Assembly: GCA_947644475.1 (NCBI GenBank)
Contig: CANRZQ010000122.1
Location: 1 to 7,907 of the forward strand
DNA: 7,907 nucleotides
Reading direction: 5' to 3'
Source: an uncultured Muribaculaceae bacterium
Lineage (GTDB): Bacteria > Bacteroidota > Bacteroidia > Bacteroidales > Muribaculaceae
The notes under the pieces were generated by a model. The model was not told the origin of the DNA, did not search any database, and worked only from the letters and a program-made list of their open reading frames with translations. This document shows, piece after piece, positions 6,688 to 7,907 of this stretch. Made by a program: the position numbers and the translations under genes. The stretch's first letter is position 1. Every line of letters begins with the position of its first letter.

Positions 6688-7107
6688 TCAGAAAGGGAGG
6701 TCGTCGGTAGGCTCGGCTGCCGGAGGGGGAGGAATCGAGCCGGGAGCGGCGGGCTGAGCGGCAAAGGGGTTCACGGCGGCGGGAGGCGGGGGTATTGCGC
6801 CCGGGGCGGCCATCGGGTCGGCGCCGGCAGGAGCGGCTGCATTGGCCGGCTCGGCTTTCCAGCCGGAGATAGACACAAACCAGCGGCCGTTGTATTCGCG
6901 CGAGTTGATGTCGAAATAAAGTTTAATCTCCTGGCCAACGGTGAGGGGATACTGGTCGGCGCGGTCGCCGAAAAAGTCGAAGAAAACTTTCTTGGGATAT
7001 GTCTCGATGGTTTCAAGCACATATTCGCGCTTTTTCCAGGGGTTGCCTGCCTTGGATGTGCCCGACTGCTCGGGGAACGCCTGTATTATTTTACCGGTAA
7101 TTTCCAT
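6688..7107 (-). CDS. DUF3127 family protein with SSB-like acidic C-terminal tip
   Basis: The product is 139 aa. The N-terminal 85 or so residues match the Bacteroidetes DUF3127 family (MEITGKIIQAFPEQSG, then NPWKKREYVLET, VFFDFFGD, and NSREYNGRWFVSISGWKAE), a compact beta-rich sequence that looks like a small OB-type barrel. This is followed by a disordered Ala/Pro/Gly linker (86-133) with two copies of APG[AS]IPPPPAA at 101-111 and 121-131, and the protein ends in DDLPF. That layout (folded head, flexible linker, acidic tip ending in Pro-Phe) is the layout of bacterial single-stranded DNA-binding protein, whose tip DDDIPF recruits repair and replication partners. The family's function is not established, so ssDNA binding or partner recruitment is inference. 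The ATG at 7107 is chosen because the conserved family start MEITGK begins there; an ATG at 7173 would lie upstream of the likely promoter element. First gene of the probable transcript with gpmI and comF. Confidence 0.9.
   Translation of the reverse strand: MEITGKIIQAFPEQSGTSKAGNPWKKREYVLETIETYPKKVFFDFFGDRADQYPLTVGQEIKLYFDINSREYNGRWFVSISGWKAEPANAAAPAGADPMAAPGAIPPPPAAVNPFAAQPAAPGSIPPPPAAEPTDDLPF
6715..6807 (-). repeat. Two proline-rich repeats in the DUF3127 linker
   Basis: The peptide APGAIPPPPAA (encoded by 6807-6775) recurs as APGSIPPPPAA (6747-6715) with a period of 20 residues. The copies differ at most third codon positions, so they are conserved as protein rather than as a recent DNA duplication. 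They probably work as flexible spacers or proline-rich docking segments. Confidence 0.6.
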
Positions 7108-7129
7108 AATTCGTTTTGATAATTTCTTG

Positions 7130-7137
7130 CAAAGGTA
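7130..7137 (-). promoter_or_regulatory. Probable -7 element of the DUF3127-gpmI-comF transcript
   Basis: The minus strand reads TACCTTTG here, an exact TAnnTTTG match to the Bacteroidetes -7 element. It lies 22 bases above the DUF3127 ATG, so the leader would be short (roughly 17 bases). No TTG is present at the usual -33 distance, so the promoter would be weak or activator-dependent, or the match is chance. Confidence 0.45.
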
Positions 7138-7231
7138 GCAAATTTTTTGCGAACCGCCGTCTTTACCCCTCAATTATTTCTCAACAAATTATTTACAAAT
7201 TAGTTCTGCGCCATAATTTGTCAATATAAAC

Positions 7232-7281
7232 ATAGGCTGCATAGGCTTCCTATGAATCCTATGCAGCCCTATTTCTTTTTT
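7232..7281. terminator. Hairpin terminator after trpS
   Basis: GGCTGCATAGG (7235-7245) pairs perfectly with CCTATGCAGCC (7258-7268) around a 12-base loop, and pairing extends as ATA/TAT past a single bulged C (7269). On the plus strand a T-rich run (7272-7281) follows; on the minus strand, the direction of trpS, the preceding A-tract and following TATGTTTATATT give a weaker U-run. It lies about 25 bases past the trpS stop, so it most likely ends trpS transcription and separates it from the DUF3127 unit. Confidence 0.65.
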
Positions 7282-7293
7282 CAGGAGGCTTTA

Positions 7294-7907
7294 TCAGAAG
7301 CCGCGGATGCCCATGACGCGGCGCACCTCGGCGAGAGTGGCGGCGGCGCGCTCGCGGGCGCGCTCTGCGCCTTGGCTTACGACGCGGCGGAGGTAGTCCT
7401 CGTCGGCGAGGATGTCGTTGACGCGGTCGCGGATTGGTGTGGTGATGCCGAGGATGGCTTCGGCGAGGTCTTTTTTGATGTCGCCGTAACGCACGGTGCA
7501 GTCGGCGTAGGCGCTGCGGTACTGAGCGGCGAGGTCGGCGGCGCCGGTGAGTTCAAGCAGGTTGATGAGGTTGGCCACCGGCTCGGATATGGGCTGGTTG
7601 GGCTCTTTGGGTCCTTCGTCGGTGACAGCTTTCATCACTTTCTTGCGCAGTGCCTTTGGCTCGTCGACAAGGTAGATGCAGTTGCCTTCCGACTTGCCCA
7701 TTTTGCCGGAGCCGTCGAGGCCGGGCACTTTCACGGCGGCGGCGCCGAAGTTGAAGTTCTGCGGTTCGGGGAAGAGGTCGACGCCGTAGAAGGAGTTGAA
7801 GCGGCGGGCGAAGCGGCGGGTGAGCTCGAGGTGCTGCTCCTGGTCTTTGCCCACTGGCACGAGGGTGGCTTTCTGGATGAGGATGTCAACGGCCATGAGG
7901 GTGGGAT
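7294..7907 (-). CDS. trpS: Tryptophanyl-tRNA synthetase TrpRS, C-terminal part, cut by the window edge
   Basis: Class Ic aminoacyl-tRNA synthetase that charges tRNA(Trp) with tryptophan in the cytosol. About 204 codons are visible; bacterial TrpRS is usually 330-350 aa, so the HIGH-like ATP motif and the true start are beyond the right edge. Reading starts in the conserved LMAVDIL block (7899-7879), followed by VPVGKDQEQHLELTRRFA, the tryptophan/ATP-site region. The signature loop reads KMGKS (7704-7690) in DGSGKMGKSEGN, a variant of canonical KMSKS with Gly at the third position; from memory this is normal in Bacteroidetes TrpRS. The helical C-terminal domain ends with QGAERARERAAATLAEVRR and the usual short tail after it. 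The Met codon at 7896 lies inside the conserved block and is not the start. Followed by a hairpin, then the DUF3127 unit in the same orientation but with its own -7-like element. Confidence 0.96.
   Translation of the reverse strand, partial: PTLMAVDILIQKATLVPVGKDQEQHLELTRRFARRFNSFYGVDLFPEPQNFNFGAAAVKVPGLDGSGKMGKSEGNCIYLVDEPKALRKKVMKAVTDEGPKEPNQPISEPVANLINLLELTGAADLAAQYRSAYADCTVRYGDIKKDLAEAILGITTPIRDRVNDILADEDYLRRVVSQGAERARERAAATLAEVRRVMGIRGF

Noticed and set aside
6666..6764. Upstream start of gpmI adding 33 residues
   Set aside because: The extension overlaps the conserved DUF3127 frame, is Pro/Leu/Ser-rich and unconserved, and the canonical iPGM N-terminus begins at 6665.
7690..7704. KMGKS in place of KMSKS in TrpRS as a sign of a defective or resistant enzyme
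   Set aside because: Both lysines and the final Ser are kept and the surrounding sequence is fully conserved; from memory, Bacteroidetes TrpRS commonly reads this way.
1..7907. Defence system, mobile element, CRISPR array, tRNA or phage genes
   Set aside because: All long frames are accounted for by housekeeping or metabolic genes. No spaced direct repeats, transposase motifs, terminal inverted repeats or tRNA-like cloverleaf were seen on either strand.

Overview
The window looks like ordinary chromosomal DNA from a member of the Bacteroidales, plausibly a gut lineage such as Muribaculaceae (family-level placement is a guess). The reasons are the protein sequences (a two-subunit MutA/MutB methylmalonyl-CoA mutase, a DUF3127 protein, a Bacteroidetes-like TrpRS), promoter elements of the Bacteroidetes type (TTG, about 20 bp, TAnnTTTG), A/T-rich translation leaders without Shine-Dalgarno sequences, and GC-rich genes separated by AT-rich gaps.

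Layout. Positions 1-2524 (minus strand) hold mutA followed by the first 214 codons of mutB, which runs off the left edge; a good Bacteroidetes promoter sits at 2602-2632. A divergent 249-bp gap then leads to a plus-strand monofunctional haem catalase (2774-4294). It converges on the next minus-strand block across a perfect 14-bp hairpin that should stop transcription from both sides (4355-4387). That block, 7107 down to 4428, reads DUF3127 protein, gpmI, comF with gaps of 22 and 21 bases and is probably one transcript. Upstream of it, a hairpin (7232-7281) separates it from trpS, whose last two thirds run from 7294 to the right edge.

How the genes work together. MutA/MutB interconvert succinyl-CoA and methylmalonyl-CoA, the carbon rearrangement of the succinate-propionate fermentation route. 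GpmI supplies the 3PG to 2PG step of glycolysis. Catalase protects an otherwise anaerobic metabolism from peroxide. TrpS charges tRNA(Trp). ComF and the DUF3127 protein may share a theme of single-stranded DNA handling: ComF-family proteins belong to DNA-uptake machinery in transformable bacteria, and the DUF3127 protein ends in an SSB-like acidic tip (DDLPF).

I found no mobile element, CRISPR array, RNA gene, phage segment or defence system. The better leads are the SSB-like tail of the DUF3127 protein next to comF, a Cys/His-rich linker inside MutA, the catalase's different glutamine codon use, and an inverted repeat covering the catalase start codon.
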